The translations under genes and the position numbers were made by a program. This document shows, in pieces, positions 1-9,945 of a DNA stretch of 25,529 bases (within the stretch, counting starts at the first letter, position 1; every line of letters starts with the position of its first letter). The stretch is from an uncultured Collinsella sp. (GTDB lineage: Bacteria; Actinomycetota; Coriobacteriia; Coriobacteriales; Coriobacteriaceae): contig CAUAAZ010000031.1 in assembly GCA_958427145.1 (NCBI GenBank), positions 1 to 25,529 on the forward strand, written 5' to 3'. The notes under the pieces are model-generated. The model ran no database searches, was not told the DNA's origin, and saw only the letters and a program-made list of their open reading frames with translations.

Positions 1-62
1 AACTGCGGGAGCGAGCCATCAGCTCAATGTGTTCGGCTGAGATCGGAAATCAACCACCCAGT

Positions 63-110
63 CATTGGGGACGTTCTTAAACGACCAGTCATTCAAGAAC
101 GTCCCCAATG
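63..110. repeat. Inverted repeat, REP-like intergenic palindrome
   Basis: Two perfect 16-bp arms (63-78 and 95-110, reading CATTGGGGACGTTCTT and its reverse complement) flank a 16-nt loop. The 9-mer CCAGTCATT occurs as a direct repeat at 58-66 and 85-93. It lies beyond the rpoD terminator and has no T tract, so it is unlikely to be a terminator itself. The GGGGAC-containing arms resemble repetitive extragenic palindromes mobilised by REP-associated tyrosine transposases. That assignment is inference, because only one copy is visible here. Confidence 0.6.
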
Positions 111-118
111 TCTACATG

Positions 119-151
119 AAAGCGCCCCCAAGCGGATGTGCTTGAGGGCGC
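119..151 (-). terminator. Intrinsic terminator of rpoD
   Basis: On the minus strand a 12-bp stem (140-151 with 122-133, one G-T pair) with a 6-nt loop starts about 11 nt after the rpoD stop. It is followed by a short TTT. The T tract is weak but the stem is long and GC-rich. Confidence 0.65.
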
Positions 152-162
152 CTCTTGCTTGA

Positions 163-1518
<1,356 letters not shown>

Positions 1519-1628
1519 AGATTCTCCCTTCATAGTCCACAGGACTCAATACTTTAGCACACACATTGACGTCTATACCCAAAAAGAAGACTGGATATAG
1601 GCGAGAATACGCTGGTTGACCACAACAT

Positions 1629-3737
1629 CTAGGCTTGTTCGGTGCCCGCGGCCTCCAGGCCGATCAAACGGAACGGGTCCGCCACGCCGCCGATCGACTT
1701 TTGCAGTTCGCGTTGACGTTGCGAATCCTGCGCGGCCTGCACGGTCAGCGCGCGACGGGCCTCATCATCGAGCGAACGGTCCTGGCGCAGCTTGGCCTGT
1801 GCGGCACGCATGCGGCGCTTGATGGTGTAGAGCTCGAGCGTATCGAGCATAAACACGATGTTCGTCTCGGTAGGGTGTTTGCTCGTCGCCGAGATGCGCC
1901 CGGCACTCACAAGCGTTGCCGCATCGGGACACACCGAGCGCGCCGCATCCATGCAGGCTGCAGGATCGGTTCCCGGCGGCGTTGCCAGAACGGCCCACGC
2001 GATGGACTCGTGACGTGGGTCAACCCACTCGATGGAGCAGATGCGGTCGGCATACGTGCGGAACAGGTCAGGGTAGCTCGTGAGCATCGTCAACAGCTCG
2101 CGCTCCCCTGCCAAGGACTTGCGCTCAAGATCGGTAAGAACCATCGGCGCCGCCGTAGCCGGTGCGCCCGAACCATCAGCCACGGGAACAGCGCCCACAC
2201 CATCAGGCACGTCGATCGGCGGCAGGTCATCGACGACATCCACGGGCGCGGCACCGTAGGCATCGAGCGGGACGTAGTCGTACGGCTCTTCTTCGACCGG
2301 CGCGGAAACCGGCGGCGTCGCGCCCGATGCCCAAGCACCGCGACCGGCATCGCGAGAACCCGACGCCCGACCGCCCGCGCTACCAAAGCGCTCGGCCTGC
2401 GCCCGCTGGCGCTCATAGTTCTGCTCACGACGTCGTTCCGCATCTTCTCGCTTAGCGACATCGCGAAACACGCGACCCGAACTCGCGCGCACCGTCTCCA
2501 GATCCAAACCCAGCAGATCGGCAATCTGGATAAAGTACGTATCGATCATATAGCTGTCACGAAGCGGATAGATGAGCGTCAGAGCATCTTCCAGCGCCTT
2601 GGCGCGACCGCCCGGCGTGGTGATGTCGCTCGACTCCTGCAGCGAACGGTAGACAAAGTCCATGAGGGGCTCGGCAGCGTCGATACGCGCCTGCAATGCC
2701 TCGCCACCATGCGCGGTGATGAACTCCATGGGGTCGTTGCCATCGGGGAGCACCACGCAGCGCAGGTCCATGGAATCCTGCTCGATAAACTGAATCGCGC
2801 GACGGGCGGCCTTTTGACCGGCGGCATCGCCGTCAAACATATACACGATGCGCTTAGCAAAGCGAGTAAGCGTCTTGACGTGATGCTCCGTGAGGGCGGT
2901 GCCCAGTGTGGCGACAACGTTTTTAATCCCCGCCTCCCAGCAGGCGATGCAATCGGTATAGCCCTCCACCACGATGGCGGTATCCTGCGCGACGATAAAC
3001 TCCTTGGCCCAATTAAAGCCGTAGAGGTTTCGCTTTTTATGGAACACGCTCGTCTCGGCGGTGTTGAGGTACTTAGGCTGGCCGTCGCCCATAATGCGAC
3101 CGCCAAAGGCAATGTTGTGACCCTGCTCGTCAAAGATGGGGAACATCACGCGGTCGTAAAAGCGGTCGGCAAGCTGCCCGCGCCCGCGGCTCACGGCAAC
3201 GTTGGCGTCGATCATCTCCTGCGGGGTAAAACCCGCCTGGGACAGGTGCGACACCAGCGCGTTACGGCCCGGTGCAAAGCCCAGGCAGTAGCGGCGGCAG
3301 ACGTCGCCGCCCATGCCGCGGCTGGCAAAGTACTCGCGCGGACGGCCGTCCTTACCGCGCATGAGCATGGTGTGGTAGAACTGGGCGGTCTCGGCGCACA
3401 GATCGTAGATGCGGGCACGCTTGGTGCCGCGCTCGCGGCGATCTCCGGTGTCATGCAGCTCAATACCCGCGCGATCGGCCAAGTAACGGATTGACTCGGG
3501 AAAGCTCAGGTTCTCGCGCTTCATGATATAGGTGAAGACATCGCCACCCTCACCGCAGCCAAAGCAATGCCACACCTGCGTGGCGGGGATAATGTGGAAG
3601 GACGGCGTCTTTTCGCCATGGAAGGGGCAGCATCCCCAAAACTCATGGCCGCGGGGCTTGAGCTCGACCGTTTCCTGCACGATGGCAACCAGGTCGGACG
3701 CAGCGCGTACCTGGTCTTTTTCCTCATCGCTAATCAC
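1629..3737 (-). CDS. dnaG: DNA primase DnaG
   Basis: DnaG synthesises RNA primers at the replication fork and works with the replicative helicase. The N-terminal CHC2 zinc-binding domain is visible as CCPFHGEKTPSF followed by WHCFGCGEGGD (about residues 36-66). The TOPRIM catalytic core follows, with AIVVEGYTDC and YMFDGDAAGQKA (about residues 255-315). A Pro/Ala/Gly-rich linker then leads to a C-terminal helical helicase-interaction domain. The 702-aa length is at the long end for bacterial primases because of that linker (about residues 450-530). The start is a GTG inside the last codons of ribF (8-nt overlap), preceded by a GGGGGTGAG ribosome-binding site, so the two genes look translationally coupled. 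Confidence 0.96.
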   Translation of the reverse strand: MISDEEKDQVRAASDLVAIVQETVELKPRGHEFWGCCPFHGEKTPSFHIIPATQVWHCFGCGEGGDVFTYIMKRENLSFPESIRYLADRAGIELHDTGDRRERGTKRARIYDLCAETAQFYHTMLMRGKDGRPREYFASRGMGGDVCRRYCLGFAPGRNALVSHLSQAGFTPQEMIDANVAVSRGRGQLADRFYDRVMFPIFDEQGHNIAFGGRIMGDGQPKYLNTAETSVFHKKRNLYGFNWAKEFIVAQDTAIVVEGYTDCIACWEAGIKNVVATLGTALTEHHVKTLTRFAKRIVYMFDGDAAGQKAARRAIQFIEQDSMDLRCVVLPDGNDPMEFITAHGGEALQARIDAAEPLMDFVYRSLQESSDITTPGGRAKALEDALTLIYPLRDSYMIDTYFIQIADLLGLDLETVRASSGRVFRDVAKREDAERRREQNYERQRAQAERFGSAGGRASGSRDAGRGAWASGATPPVSAPVEEEPYDYVPLDAYGAAPVDVVDDLPPIDVPDGVGAVPVADGSGAPATAAPMVLTDLERKSLAGERELLTMLTSYPDLFRTYADRICSIEWVDPRHESIAWAVLATPPGTDPAACMDAARSVCPDAATLVSAGRISATSKHPTETNIVFMLDTLELYTIKRRMRAAQAKLRQDRSLDDEARRALTVQAAQDSQRQRELQKSIGGVADPFRLIGLEAAGTEQA

Positions 3738-4737
3738 GGATACTCACCCCCTGATCGCCCAAGTTGTGACGAATATCTTCGATATTACCCTCGACGGTCG
3801 CAATCAACTCATCCAGCGAATCGAACACACGCGAGGGACGCAGCCAGCGCGTAAACGCCAGCGAAACGGAGGCGCCGTACAGGTCGCCCGTATAACCAAT
3901 TAAGTTGGCCTCGAGATGCGCCGAAGCGGCATCGTCGGCATACGTTGGCGGCAGGCCGACGTTCACGGCAGCGGGCCACGCGGTGTCATCGACCAGCACC
4001 AGACCCTCATACACGCCATCGGCTGGCACCTGAATGCCGTCGGGAACCTGCAAGTTTGCCGTGGGAAAGCCCATGCCAGAACCCTCGTGACGGCCACGAA
4101 TAACACCGCCACGCACCATATACGGACGGCCGAGCAACTCAGCAGCAAGCTCCACATGGCCCTGTCCCAGCTCATGACGAATGCGGGTGGCACAAATGGC
4201 CTCACCGCCCTCACAAAGCAGGTCGTGAGCATACACGTCAACGCCGCGCTCGGCACCCCAGGTGCGCATCTCGGCAACACCAGATGCACCGCCGCGACCC
4301 AGCCTAAAGTCGCTACCAACGCGAATCGATCGAATGTCGACCAGACGCGACACCAGCGAGAGAAAATCAACATGGTCAAGCGCCGCAACCTCAGGCGTAA
4401 AGGGAACGGCCACCACCGCATCGACCCCGGTCTGAGCCAGGGCATGCAGACGGTCGACCGTCGTCATCAATTTTTGAGCGGGCAAAGGGCTCACCACGAC
4501 GTCCGGGTCCGGATCGAAGGTGACCACGACCGCCTTGCAGCCATGGGCGCGGGCATCACGGACAAGCGCTTCGATGAGCTCCTGGTGTCCACGGTGCACA
4601 CCATCGAACACGCCAATGGCGATCGATGCGGCACCCAAGTGCTCGCACTCATCAAACGCATCGGCAGTAACGATGCGAGCCTCGTCCGACTCGCCCGCGA
4701 AAAAGACACGCGCGAGCTCGCGAGCGGACAACATCAT
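3730..4737 (-). CDS. ribF: Bifunctional riboflavin kinase / FAD synthetase
   Basis: RibF converts riboflavin to FMN and then FAD in the cytoplasm. The N-terminal nucleotidyltransferase domain has the signature IGVFDGVHRGHQ (about residues 41-52) and a second motif ATRIRHEL. The C-terminal flavokinase domain has the metal/ATP loop SGMGFPTANLQVPDG (about residues 215-230). Its 335 aa are normal for the family. The start overlaps the truB stop by 4 nt (ATGA) and its end overlaps dnaG by 8 nt, so it sits in the middle of a coupled operon. A second ATG follows directly after the first, so the start could be one codon later. Confidence 0.95.
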   Translation of the reverse strand: MMLSARELARVFFAGESDEARIVTADAFDECEHLGAASIAIGVFDGVHRGHQELIEALVRDARAHGCKAVVVTFDPDPDVVVSPLPAQKLMTTVDRLHALAQTGVDAVVAVPFTPEVAALDHVDFLSLVSRLVDIRSIRVGSDFRLGRGGASGVAEMRTWGAERGVDVYAHDLLCEGGEAICATRIRHELGQGHVELAAELLGRPYMVRGGVIRGRHEGSGMGFPTANLQVPDGIQVPADGVYEGLVLVDDTAWPAAVNVGLPPTYADDAASAHLEANLIGYTGDLYGASVSLAFTRWLRPSRVFDSLDELIATVEGNIEDIRHNLGDQGVSIRD

Positions 4738-5666
4738 CGAACACCGCCGATTGCCTGCGGAAACACGTGCTCCATGACAAAGCGGCCACCCTCAATGCGG
4801 GCGAGCGCCTTGAGTCCCCCATCGAGCACCAGCGCAAACGGCGCCTTCGAGGCATCGAAATCGGCAAGCGCACGCTCAACGGGAATGCGTCGGCCGCAGA
4901 GCAGGTCGTCGGCAAGATTGCCCGGCAAGTCAACACGCGTGGCGCCCAAGGCCGCAATGGGATCCAGGGCAAAGCCAGCGGCGGACTCGGGAGAAAGCTC
5001 CTCCACCGCATGACAGGCGCCAATGGAAACAACACCGGATGCGGTGCGACGAAGCGCGGAAATATGCGCGGCGCTATCACAAGCACGGCCCAGGTCGCGA
5101 GCGAGCGCACGAATGTAGGTGCCCTTGCTCACCGAGAACGCCACGGTCCACACACATGTATCACCTTCGCCACCCACGGCGATCAGGTCAGCGGCATAGA
5201 CCTCGACGGGGCGCGGAGGTAGGTCCACCGCATTACCCGCGCGAGCAGACTTGTAGGCGCGAACGCCATTGACCGAGATAGCCGAAAACGCCGGCGGCAC
5301 CTGCATCTGCGGACCCAGCATGGCGGCCAAGCGCTCATGGGCATAGGCAGGATCGCGGAGCTCGTTGGCAACAGCCACCGTGCGGACGGCCTCGCCCTCC
5401 GCGTCATCGGTATTAGTCTCGGCGCCAAACGAGATGTCGGCGACGTAGCTTTTGGTATCGAGCGTGAGCATACCCAGCAAACGGGTGGCCTGACCCACGC
5501 CCACAACCATGACACCCGATGCCATGGGGTCGAGCGTACCGGCATGGCCGACGCGCCGCTCATGGAGAGCGCGTCGGCATTGCGAGACCACGTCATGGGA
5601 CGTGCAACCCACCGGCTTATCGACGGCGAGCAGCATATTCAATTGAGAAGGCGTTCGACGAGCCAT
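4734..5666 (-). CDS. truB: tRNA pseudouridine(55) synthase TruB
   Basis: TruB isomerises U55 in the T-loop of tRNAs. The catalytic motif GHAGTLDPMASGVM (about residues 41-54) contains the nucleophilic aspartate. The N-terminal LLAVDKPVGCTSHDVV and the KSYVADISFGAETNTDD region are typical of the family. The 310-aa length is normal. It begins 15 nt after the nrnA stop with a weak GGATGG ribosome-binding site, and ends with an ATGA overlap into ribF. Its position after nrnA and before ribF matches the conserved order nusA-infB-rbfA-nrnA-truB-ribF. Confidence 0.95.
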   Translation of the reverse strand: MARRTPSQLNMLLAVDKPVGCTSHDVVSQCRRALHERRVGHAGTLDPMASGVMVVGVGQATRLLGMLTLDTKSYVADISFGAETNTDDAEGEAVRTVAVANELRDPAYAHERLAAMLGPQMQVPPAFSAISVNGVRAYKSARAGNAVDLPPRPVEVYAADLIAVGGEGDTCVWTVAFSVSKGTYIRALARDLGRACDSAAHISALRRTASGVVSIGACHAVEELSPESAAGFALDPIAALGATRVDLPGNLADDLLCGRRIPVERALADFDASKAPFALVLDGGLKALARIEGGRFVMEHVFPQAIGGVR

Positions 5667-5681
5667 GTACCATCCAATAAG

Positions 5682-6725
5682 TTAGAGCTCGACGGTCACC
5701 GAAGCGGGATCCTCCCCCACCAGCTCGGCCAGCATGGGAAGTGCCACGGCGAGCGTCTCGCGAATTGTTCCGTTGTTGGAAAAGCCGGCGGCGGCATGAT
5801 GCCCGCCACCGCCAAAGTTGGCAGCAATCTCGGACACATCGAGGTCGCCCTTGGAGCGCAGGTTGCCACGCACCTTGGTATCGCCCTCAATGCCCTTTAA
5901 GAACATGCAGACCTCGACGCCCATCACCGAACGCACCACATCGACCAGGCCGTCGCACTCGTCCGAGGTGACGCCGCAGGCCTCAAGGTCGCTCTGGTAG
6001 GCATAGCTATACGCCACGCGCCCACGCGCGACCGTCTTAATGCGGCCCATAACGATGGACTTGAGGTGCAAAAACTCAACGCGCATGCTCTGATATACCT
6101 CGAGAGCCACACGCGCCGGATCGGCACCGTGGGCAACAAGACGCGAGGCCGCATGGAAGGCGGCAGCATCGGCATTCTGGTACTGGAAACGGCCGGTATC
6201 GGTAACCAAGCCACACAGCAGGCAGGTCGCAACGCCATCACGTGCGACAATGCCGCAATTGTCCAAGAAGCGGTCGATGATCATAGCGCAGGCTGCAGCT
6301 TCAACGCGCCTCAGGCTGAGCTCGGCAAACTCCTCGCGCGCCGGATGGTGATCGAAGCACACCACATGCGTTGAGCGGCGAAGCACCTCGGCGGAGTTAT
6401 TCAGGCGCTCGACGACCGGCACGTCCACCGAGATGAACAGGTCCGGATTGCCGGTGTACGTAGATGCCGGCACCAGACGATCGGCACCCTCCATAAAGCG
6501 GTAGATGCGCGGAACCGGGTCATCGTCTGCCAGCAGCAGGGCAATGTCCTTGTTGGGGAACACCTTCATGAGCGAAAGGCCCAGACCCAATACGGAGCCC
6601 AGGGCATCGCCGTCGGGAGAGGTGTGACCCGAGATCGCAATGGAGGACGCACCCTCGATAAGCTCGAGGATGCGTCGTTTAATATCTGCAGACTCGCACG
6701 AGGCGAGGTCGGCGGAATTAGTCAT
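5682..6725 (-). CDS. nrnA: DHH-DHHA1 phosphoesterase (NrnA-type oligoribonuclease/pAp phosphatase)
   Basis: This family degrades very short RNAs (nanoRNA) and, in several bacteria, dephosphorylates pAp. The metal-binding motifs are complete: SGHTSPDGDALGS (residues 32-44), ISVDVP (D101), CFDHHP (D125-H126-H127) and the VTDTGRFQ motif. The DHHA1 substrate-binding motif FGGGGHHAAAG is near the C-terminus. The 347-aa length fits the family. The ATG overlaps the rbfA stop by 8 nt. It lies between rbfA and truB, the usual place for this gene. Activity on pAp rather than nanoRNA or c-di-AMP-derived dinucleotides cannot be decided from sequence. Confidence 0.92.
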   Translation of the reverse strand: MTNSADLASCESADIKRRILELIEGASSIAISGHTSPDGDALGSVLGLGLSLMKVFPNKDIALLLADDDPVPRIYRFMEGADRLVPASTYTGNPDLFISVDVPVVERLNNSAEVLRRSTHVVCFDHHPAREEFAELSLRRVEAAACAMIIDRFLDNCGIVARDGVATCLLCGLVTDTGRFQYQNADAAAFHAASRLVAHGADPARVALEVYQSMRVEFLHLKSIVMGRIKTVARGRVAYSYAYQSDLEACGVTSDECDGLVDVVRSVMGVEVCMFLKGIEGDTKVRGNLRSKGDLDVSEIAANFGGGGHHAAAGFSNNGTIRETLAVALPMLAELVGEDPASVTVEL

Positions 6726-7128
6726 CTAAAGCTGCCTCCTGGGCGACATCCGCTATCGGATAGCCGTCCTCGTCCTTTTCGATCGCAAGCGTGGCGGGAA
6801 CGTTTTCCAGCGCACGCGTGATGCGCTCGGCTTCATCGGTTGAGCGATCGATGCGAAAATCGAGCTCGGGCGTGACACGCCAATCGAGCGAGCGAGCCAA
6901 CAGGCTGCGAATGCGGCCCTTGGCGCTTGCGAGCGCCTCCATGACCTCATCGTAGCGGCTCGCATCGCACGACACGTACACGCGCGCGAACGAACGGTCC
7001 ACCGCGACCTCGACCGCAGTCAGGGTAACCAGGTCGAGACGCGGATCGGAAACCTCAAAGAGCAGGATATAACCGAGCTTCTCGCGAAGCTGCTCACCCA
7101 GACGGCGGGTTGCCTGCGTTTGCTTCAT
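6718..7128 (-). CDS. rbfA: 30S ribosome-binding factor RbfA
   Basis: RbfA is a small KH-like protein that assists late 30S maturation and 16S rRNA 5' end processing. The frame is open further upstream inside infB, but the true start is the ATG at 7128. It follows a GGGGGTAG ribosome-binding site and yields MKQTQATRRLGEQLREKLG, a typical RbfA N-terminus. The product is 136 aa, with VSDPRLDLVTLTAVEVAVD (about residues 26-44) matching the family core. The C-terminal tail is acidic. It starts 11 nt after the infB stop. Confidence 0.94.
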   Translation of the reverse strand: MKQTQATRRLGEQLREKLGYILLFEVSDPRLDLVTLTAVEVAVDRSFARVYVSCDASRYDEVMEALASAKGRIRSLLARSLDWRVTPELDFRIDRSTDEAERITRALENVPATLAIEKDEDGYPIADVAQEAALDD

Positions 7129-7139
7129 AGAGCTACCCC

Positions 7140-9854
7140 CTACTCGGTACGGGCAACTTGGTCGATGCGGTAACCCTCGATCTGGTCGCCGGGCTTGATG
7201 TCCTGGAAGTTCTCCAGGCCAATGCCGCCCTCGGAACCGCTCTTGAGGCTCTTGGCCTCGTCCTTGTAGTGGCGCATCGAGGCGATCTTGCCGTTGAAGA
7301 CCACGATACCGTCGCGCACCAGGCGCACGGAATCGGTCGCGGCGATCTCGCCCTCCTCGACGCGGACACCGGCGGCGATACCGACTTTGGGCACCTTGAA
7401 GGTGTCCAGGACGGTCGCGGTACCCGTGGCGACCTCGACCTCGGTGGGCTTGAGCATGCCGATACGGGCGGCGTCGAGCTCCTCGAGGCACTTGTAGATG
7501 ACGTCGTAGCAACGGATCTCGACGCCCTCGCGCTCGGCGGCGGAGCGGGCCTTACCGTCGGGACGGACGCCAAATCCGATGATGATGGCGTTGGAAGCGT
7601 CGGCCAGGACGACGTCGGTCTCGTTGATGGCGCCAACGGCGGAGTGGATCGTGTTGATGCGAACCTCGGACTGATCCATCTTGTCGAGCGAGTCCTGAAG
7701 GGCCTCGATAGAACCTTGGACATCGGCCTTGATGATCAGGTTGAGCTCCTTGACCTCGGCGTCGGCGATGGTCTCGAAGAGGTTCTCGAGCGTGACGTGC
7801 TTGACGCGGCTCTGCTCCTCGATACGGGCCTTCAGCGAACGCTCGTCGGCCAGGGCGCGAGCCTCGCGCTCGTCCTCGAACACGCGGAACTCGTCGCCGG
7901 CGTTGGGCACGGACTGCAGGCCCAAAATCTCGACGGCGTCGGAGGGACCGGCCTCGGTGACGGCGCGACCCTTGGGGTCGAGCATAGCACGGACGCGGCC
8001 GTAGGTAAGGCCGGCGACCAGCGTATCGCCCACGTGCAAGGTACCGCGGGTCACGAGCACGGTAGCGACCGAGCCGCGGCCCTTGTCGAGCTTGGCCTCG
8101 AGGACGTTGCCGGAGGCAAAGGTGTCCGGGTTGGCCTTGAGCTCGAGCACGTCGGCCTGGAGCAGCACGGTCTCCAGAAGTTCGTCGATACCGATCTTCT
8201 GCTTAGCCGAGATGTTGACGAACATGTTCTGTCCGCCCCACTCCTCGGGGATGACTCCGTACTCGGTAAGCTCCTGACGCACACGGTCGGGGTTGGCACC
8301 CGGCTTATCGATCTTGTTGACGGCGACGACGATGGGTACGCCGGCGGCCTTGGCGTGGTTGATCGACTCGACGGTCTGAGGCATGACGCCGTCGTCGGCG
8401 GCCACGATCAGAATGACGATGTCGGTCACCTTGGCGCCACGGGCACGCATAGCCGTAAAGGTGGCGTGACCCGGGGTATCGATAAAGGTGATCTTGCGGT
8501 CGTTGATCATGACCTGCGAAGCGCCGATGGCCTGCGTAATGCCGCCCGCCTCGCCGGCAGCAACGCCGGTGTGACGGATGGCGTCGAGCAGCGACGTCTT
8601 GCCGTGGTCGACGTGGCCCATGACGGTGACGACCGGGGCGCGGGGCTTAAGGTCGGCGGGATCGTCGTAGAACGAGAAGGTGTTCTCCTCCTCGGGGGTG
8701 ATGATCTTGATCTGACGGCCCAGGTCGTCGGCAACGAGCTCGACGAGGTCGTCGGACATGGACTGCGTCATGGTGAGCGGCGTACCAAGCAGGAACAGGC
8801 GCTTGATGATGTCGTTGGCCGGAACGTCGAGCGCCTCGGCAAGCTCCTGGACGGTAACGCCCTGGGAGACCTTGATGGCATCGAGGTCCTCGGGGTTCAC
8901 GCCCTGGGCCAGCGCCTCCTCTATCTTGCGCTCCTCCTGCGCCTTGGCAGCCTCGCGCTCGCGCTTCTCCTTGCGCTTCTTGCGGCGACCGGTGGACTCG
9001 CGAGAGGCCTCCTCGACGGCAGCACGAGCCTCCTCGAGCACCTTCTCGCGGCTGTACTCCTCGGCCTCGCGAGCCATACGGCTGTAGTGGTCCTCTTCGT
9101 TGTTGTGACCGCCCTTGCGCTTCTTGCCCTTGCCCTGCTTATCGGGGTTGGGGAAGTCCATGCCGGCAGCGACGTTGTTGCTGGCGTTGGTGCGATGGCT
9201 GTGCGGACGGCTCTCGGAGGCGTTGCGCTCGGAGTTGTTGTCGGAAGCGTTGCGATCGTTACGACGGCCACCGCGGCGGTCATTGTTGCCGCCACGACGG
9301 TTACCGCGCTCTGCGGCGCGCTCGGCCTTGGCCTTGTCCTCGGCGTCCTTCTTCTCCTTGAGCACGGTCTCCTGTGCGGCGATCTGGTCGAGCAGCGAAC
9401 GGAAGCGCGAACCGGAGTCGGAAGCGGGAACGGCGCGGCGCTGGGCCTCGCGGGCAGCCTCCTCCTTCTCGCGGGCAAGGCGCTCCTGTTCGGCCTTCTT
9501 CTTGGCCTCGGCCTCGGCGCGGGCAGCCTCCTCGGCAGCCTGGGCTGCGGCAAACTGGCGGCGCTCCTCCTCGCGGGCCTTCTCGGCGGCGATGCGCTCG
9601 CGCTCGGCCTCGGCGGCGCGTGCGGCCTCCTCGGCGGCAGCCGCCTGCTCCTCGGACTGCTTGGCGGCCTCGACTTCCTGAGCGCGGGCCTCGATCACCG
9701 AGGCGAGCTGCTTGCGGACCATGGCGACATAGGCGTCCTCCAAGGTGGAGGAAGCGGACTTAGCGGGAATCTTCATTTCGGCGAGATGACCCATCAGTTC
9801 CTTGGAGGTCATGCCGAACTCTTTGGCCAGGGTGGACACACGGACTTTTGCCAT
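7140..9854 (-). CDS. infB: Translation initiation factor IF-2
   Basis: IF-2 is the GTPase that places initiator tRNA on the ribosome. An IF2-N domain (VRVSTLAKEFGMTSKELMGH) opens the protein. A very long low-complexity region rich in Ala/Glu/Arg (about residues 50-190) follows, predicted to be helical or coiled, and then Asn/Arg/Gly-rich and Lys-rich segments. A second IF2-N domain lies near residues 315-370. The G domain starts near residue 411 with GHVDHGKTSLLDAI, followed by DTPGHATFTAMRARGA, VAVNKIDKPGAN and the SAK motif. Domains II-IV follow, ending in GDQIEGYRIDQVARTE. The 904-aa length is normal for high-GC actinobacteria. The ribosome-binding site is AGGTGAAG. No ylxR gene lies between it and nusA. 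Confidence 0.97.
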   Translation of the reverse strand: MAKVRVSTLAKEFGMTSKELMGHLAEMKIPAKSASSTLEDAYVAMVRKQLASVIEARAQEVEAAKQSEEQAAAAEEAARAAEAERERIAAEKAREEERRQFAAAQAAEEAARAEAEAKKKAEQERLAREKEEAAREAQRRAVPASDSGSRFRSLLDQIAAQETVLKEKKDAEDKAKAERAAERGNRRGGNNDRRGGRRNDRNASDNNSERNASESRPHSHRTNASNNVAAGMDFPNPDKQGKGKKRKGGHNNEEDHYSRMAREAEEYSREKVLEEARAAVEEASRESTGRRKKRKEKREREAAKAQEERKIEEALAQGVNPEDLDAIKVSQGVTVQELAEALDVPANDIIKRLFLLGTPLTMTQSMSDDLVELVADDLGRQIKIITPEEENTFSFYDDPADLKPRAPVVTVMGHVDHGKTSLLDAIRHTGVAAGEAGGITQAIGASQVMINDRKITFIDTPGHATFTAMRARGAKVTDIVILIVAADDGVMPQTVESINHAKAAGVPIVVAVNKIDKPGANPDRVRQELTEYGVIPEEWGGQNMFVNISAKQKIGIDELLETVLLQADVLELKANPDTFASGNVLEAKLDKGRGSVATVLVTRGTLHVGDTLVAGLTYGRVRAMLDPKGRAVTEAGPSDAVEILGLQSVPNAGDEFRVFEDEREARALADERSLKARIEEQSRVKHVTLENLFETIADAEVKELNLIIKADVQGSIEALQDSLDKMDQSEVRINTIHSAVGAINETDVVLADASNAIIIGFGVRPDGKARSAAEREGVEIRCYDVIYKCLEELDAARIGMLKPTEVEVATGTATVLDTFKVPKVGIAAGVRVEEGEIAATDSVRLVRDGIVVFNGKIASMRHYKDEAKSLKSGSEGGIGLENFQDIKPGDQIEGYRIDQVARTE

Positions 9855-9875
9855 ATGACTTCACCTACCCTTTCT

Positions 9876-9937
9876 GGCACCTTGGGTGCCTAGAGACTGA
9901 ACGAGCGTGGGAGACGCGCCGGGACCCGCCCGGCGCG
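9876..9937 (-). other. Two hairpins between nusA and infB
   Basis: The 91-bp gap between nusA and infB holds a 9-bp perfect stem with 5-nt loop (9915-9923 with 9929-9937, CGCGCCGGG arms). It also holds a 6-bp stem with 3-nt loop (9876-9881 with 9885-9890, GGCACC arms). Neither has a T tract, so they are more likely RNA-processing or stability elements than terminators. The position is where many bacteria carry ylxR and a ribosomal L7Ae-like gene. Confidence 0.5.
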
Positions 9938-9945
9938 ACCGCGCG

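Noticed and set aside
7158..9893. 911-aa plus-strand open frame opposite infB
   Set aside because: It is the mirror of infB in GC-rich codons. The product is a Leu/Gly/Val/Asp-rich string with no family motif, whereas infB on the other strand has all its GTPase motifs.
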